Assembly (NCBI GenBank): GCA_030592565.1
Contig: JAUVIX010000203.1
Coordinates: 1 to 6,910 of the forward strand
Direction of reading: 5' to 3'
DNA: 6,910 nt
Source: Chlorobiota bacterium
GTDB lineage: Bacteria > Bacteroidota > Bacteroidia > Bacteroidales > JAADJA01
Below are positions 6,383 through 6,910 of this stretch, one piece after another; the first letter of the stretch is position 1, and every line of letters starts with the position of its first letter. A program made the translations under genes and the position numbers. A model generated the notes under the pieces. That model saw only the letters and a list, made by a program, of their open reading frames with translations. It was not told where the DNA came from and did no database searches.

Positions 6383-6425
6383 TTGGTTACCAAATCAAAA
6401 CATTTTTGATTCAGGTTGGCTAACC
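6383..6425 (-). promoter_or_regulatory. Palindrome cluster in the leader of the small minus-strand gene
   Basis: Three nested or adjacent inverted repeats lie 11 bp upstream of the start codon. They are TTGGT-T-ACCAA (6383-6393), AATCAAAA-CAT-TTTTGATT (6393-6411, an 8-bp stem with a 3-nt loop) and GGTT-GGCT-AACC (6414-6425). GGTTA (6385-6389) can also pair with TAACC (6421-6425), enclosing the central stem. This could be an operator, a leader RNA hairpin, or a remnant of a repeat element. A possible minus-strand -7 box, TAGGTTTA at 6434-6427 (7 of 8 to consensus), would place the cluster just downstream of the start of transcription. Confidence 0.45.
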
Positions 6426-6842
6426 ATAAACCTATTATGTAATTATTGTGCCATTTTTATAAAAAGCATAATGACAGTTAATTGCAGATATTTAATGAAT
6501 TTGTTTCAAGTCTCAAATCTGGAAAAATATCATCAAGTTGTAGCAGTTTGGTACGAACAATAAGACAAAAGGTTATGTCTTTAATGTTGAAGCTACAAAA
6601 TTACGTACTCCTCCATAGTCTTTCAACTAAAGATTTATATTGTTGGTGATTAATAATAAAATCCTATTTATTTGTTGCGAAATAATCGCATTGAAAAATG
6701 ACCTGCAATACTTGATTATTTCCTCAGATTAGGTAGTGTATCAGAAATATCTATTTCCCTATTTGATGTTATTATGTATAGTATTTTTTATGTTATACTA
6801 AGCCGACATAGAATTTTGTAACATAAAATGTATATTTTGCAC
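6426..6842. other. AT-rich stretch without a credible gene
   Basis: Frames on both strands are broken by frequent stops. The longest ATG-started + strand frame I followed (6471-6563, 30 codons) has no recognisable motif. Small structures present are TGCGA-AATAA-TCGCA (6676-6690) and an inverted repeat at 6786-6828. I see no tRNA, rRNA fragment or repeat array. It could be plain intergenic DNA or the remains of a decayed gene. Confidence 0.55.
6786..6828. repeat. 10-bp perfect inverted repeat, AT-rich
   Basis: TTTTATGTTA (6786-6795) and TAACATAAAA (6819-6828) are perfect reverse complements around 23 bases. A competing 6-bp stem, TAGTAT (6779-6784) with ATACTA (6795-6800), overlaps the left arm. 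If the minus-strand frame ending at 6843 is a real gene, this repeat follows its stop by about 14 bases and could act as a weak terminator. Confidence 0.4.
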
Positions 6843-6908
6843 CTACTCTTCTTCAGAATTTATTTCCGTAGCTACGGCTATGCAAAGAAATTCTTCATCA
6901 ATTAGGCA
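6843..6908 (-). CDS. Possible C-terminal end of a minus-strand gene running off the window edge
   Basis: Reading leftward from the window edge, one frame is open for 21 codons before TAG at 6845-6843. The peptide contains IDEEFLCIAVAT and ends in an acidic SEEE tail, which looks like a plausible soluble-protein C-terminus. There is no family motif. A 21-codon open frame is easily produced by chance, and the opposite strand also has a short frame here, so support is weak. A perfect 12-bp palindrome lies within it. Confidence 0.25.
   Translation of the reverse strand, partial: CLIDEEFLCIAVATEINSEEE
6866..6877. repeat. Perfect 12-bp palindrome CCGTAGCTACGG
   Basis: CCGTAGCTACGG reads the same on both strands and is notably GC-rich compared with its surroundings. 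It is flanked by AGAATTT (6855-6861) and AAATTCT (6888-6894), which are also reverse complements, so a larger interrupted stem-loop of about 40 bases is possible. It could be a protein-binding site, a dispersed palindromic repeat, or coincidental codons in the possible minus-strand reading frame. Confidence 0.5.
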
Positions 6909-6910
6909 CA

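Noticed and set aside
6471..6563. 30-codon + strand frame starting with MTVNCRYL
   Set aside because: It is too short, has no motif, no clear promoter and no homologue I recognise; not supported as a gene.
6831..6839. TATATTTTG as a -7 promoter box for a gene right of the window
   Set aside because: It has one base too many to fit TAnnTTTG, and the nearest upstream TTTG is only 12 bp away.
6828..6905. 25-codon + strand frame starting with MYILHLLFF
   Set aside because: It is antisense to the equally short possible minus-strand gene end and has no supporting signal.

Overview
The window is AT-rich chromosomal DNA from a member of the Bacteroidota, most likely a Bacteroidales-type anaerobe or a related marine lineage. 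Three things point there. The genes start without Shine-Dalgarno sequences, in A/T-rich leaders. Two intergenic regions carry boxes close to the Bacteroidota -7 consensus TAnnTTTG. The order hemD - rnpA - yidD - S41 peptidase, with rnpA away from rpmH, is one I associate with this phylum. The genus cannot be named from the sequence.

Left part (1-4257, all + strand): the 3' end of hemD (haem precursor synthesis), then rnpA (RNase P protein) overlapping yidD (small membrane-protein-insertion factor), a 567-residue secreted S41 carboxyl-terminal processing peptidase, and a 521-residue polytopic O-antigen ligase/polymerase-like protein whose start codon directly follows the peptidase stop. From rnpA to the ligase the spacing suggests one transcription unit, with a candidate promoter between hemD and rnpA. 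Most of the unit concerns RNA processing and envelope biogenesis.

Middle part (4258-6170, + strand): a second likely unit with its own candidate promoter. It holds cytidine deaminase (cdd, pyrimidine salvage), a hotdog-fold acyl-CoA thioesterase and a ChaN-like protein of the haem-binding/EreA-like superfamily. It ends in a strong hairpin region that probably terminates transcription from both sides.

Right part (6171-6910): one small minus-strand gene (60 residues, resembling a small uncharacterised Bacteroidota family) with a dense cluster of palindromes just upstream. About 420 bp of AT-rich DNA without a credible gene follows. At the edge there may be the last codons of another minus-strand gene, whose reading frame contains a perfect 12-bp palindrome.

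I see no rRNA, tRNA, CRISPR array, complete insertion sequence, or defence or phage genes. The window reads as a conserved housekeeping region. The less explained parts are the palindromic and regulatory structure after 6120, the small minus-strand protein, the large extracytoplasmic loop of the ligase-like protein, and the ChaN-like protein that lacks a lipobox.
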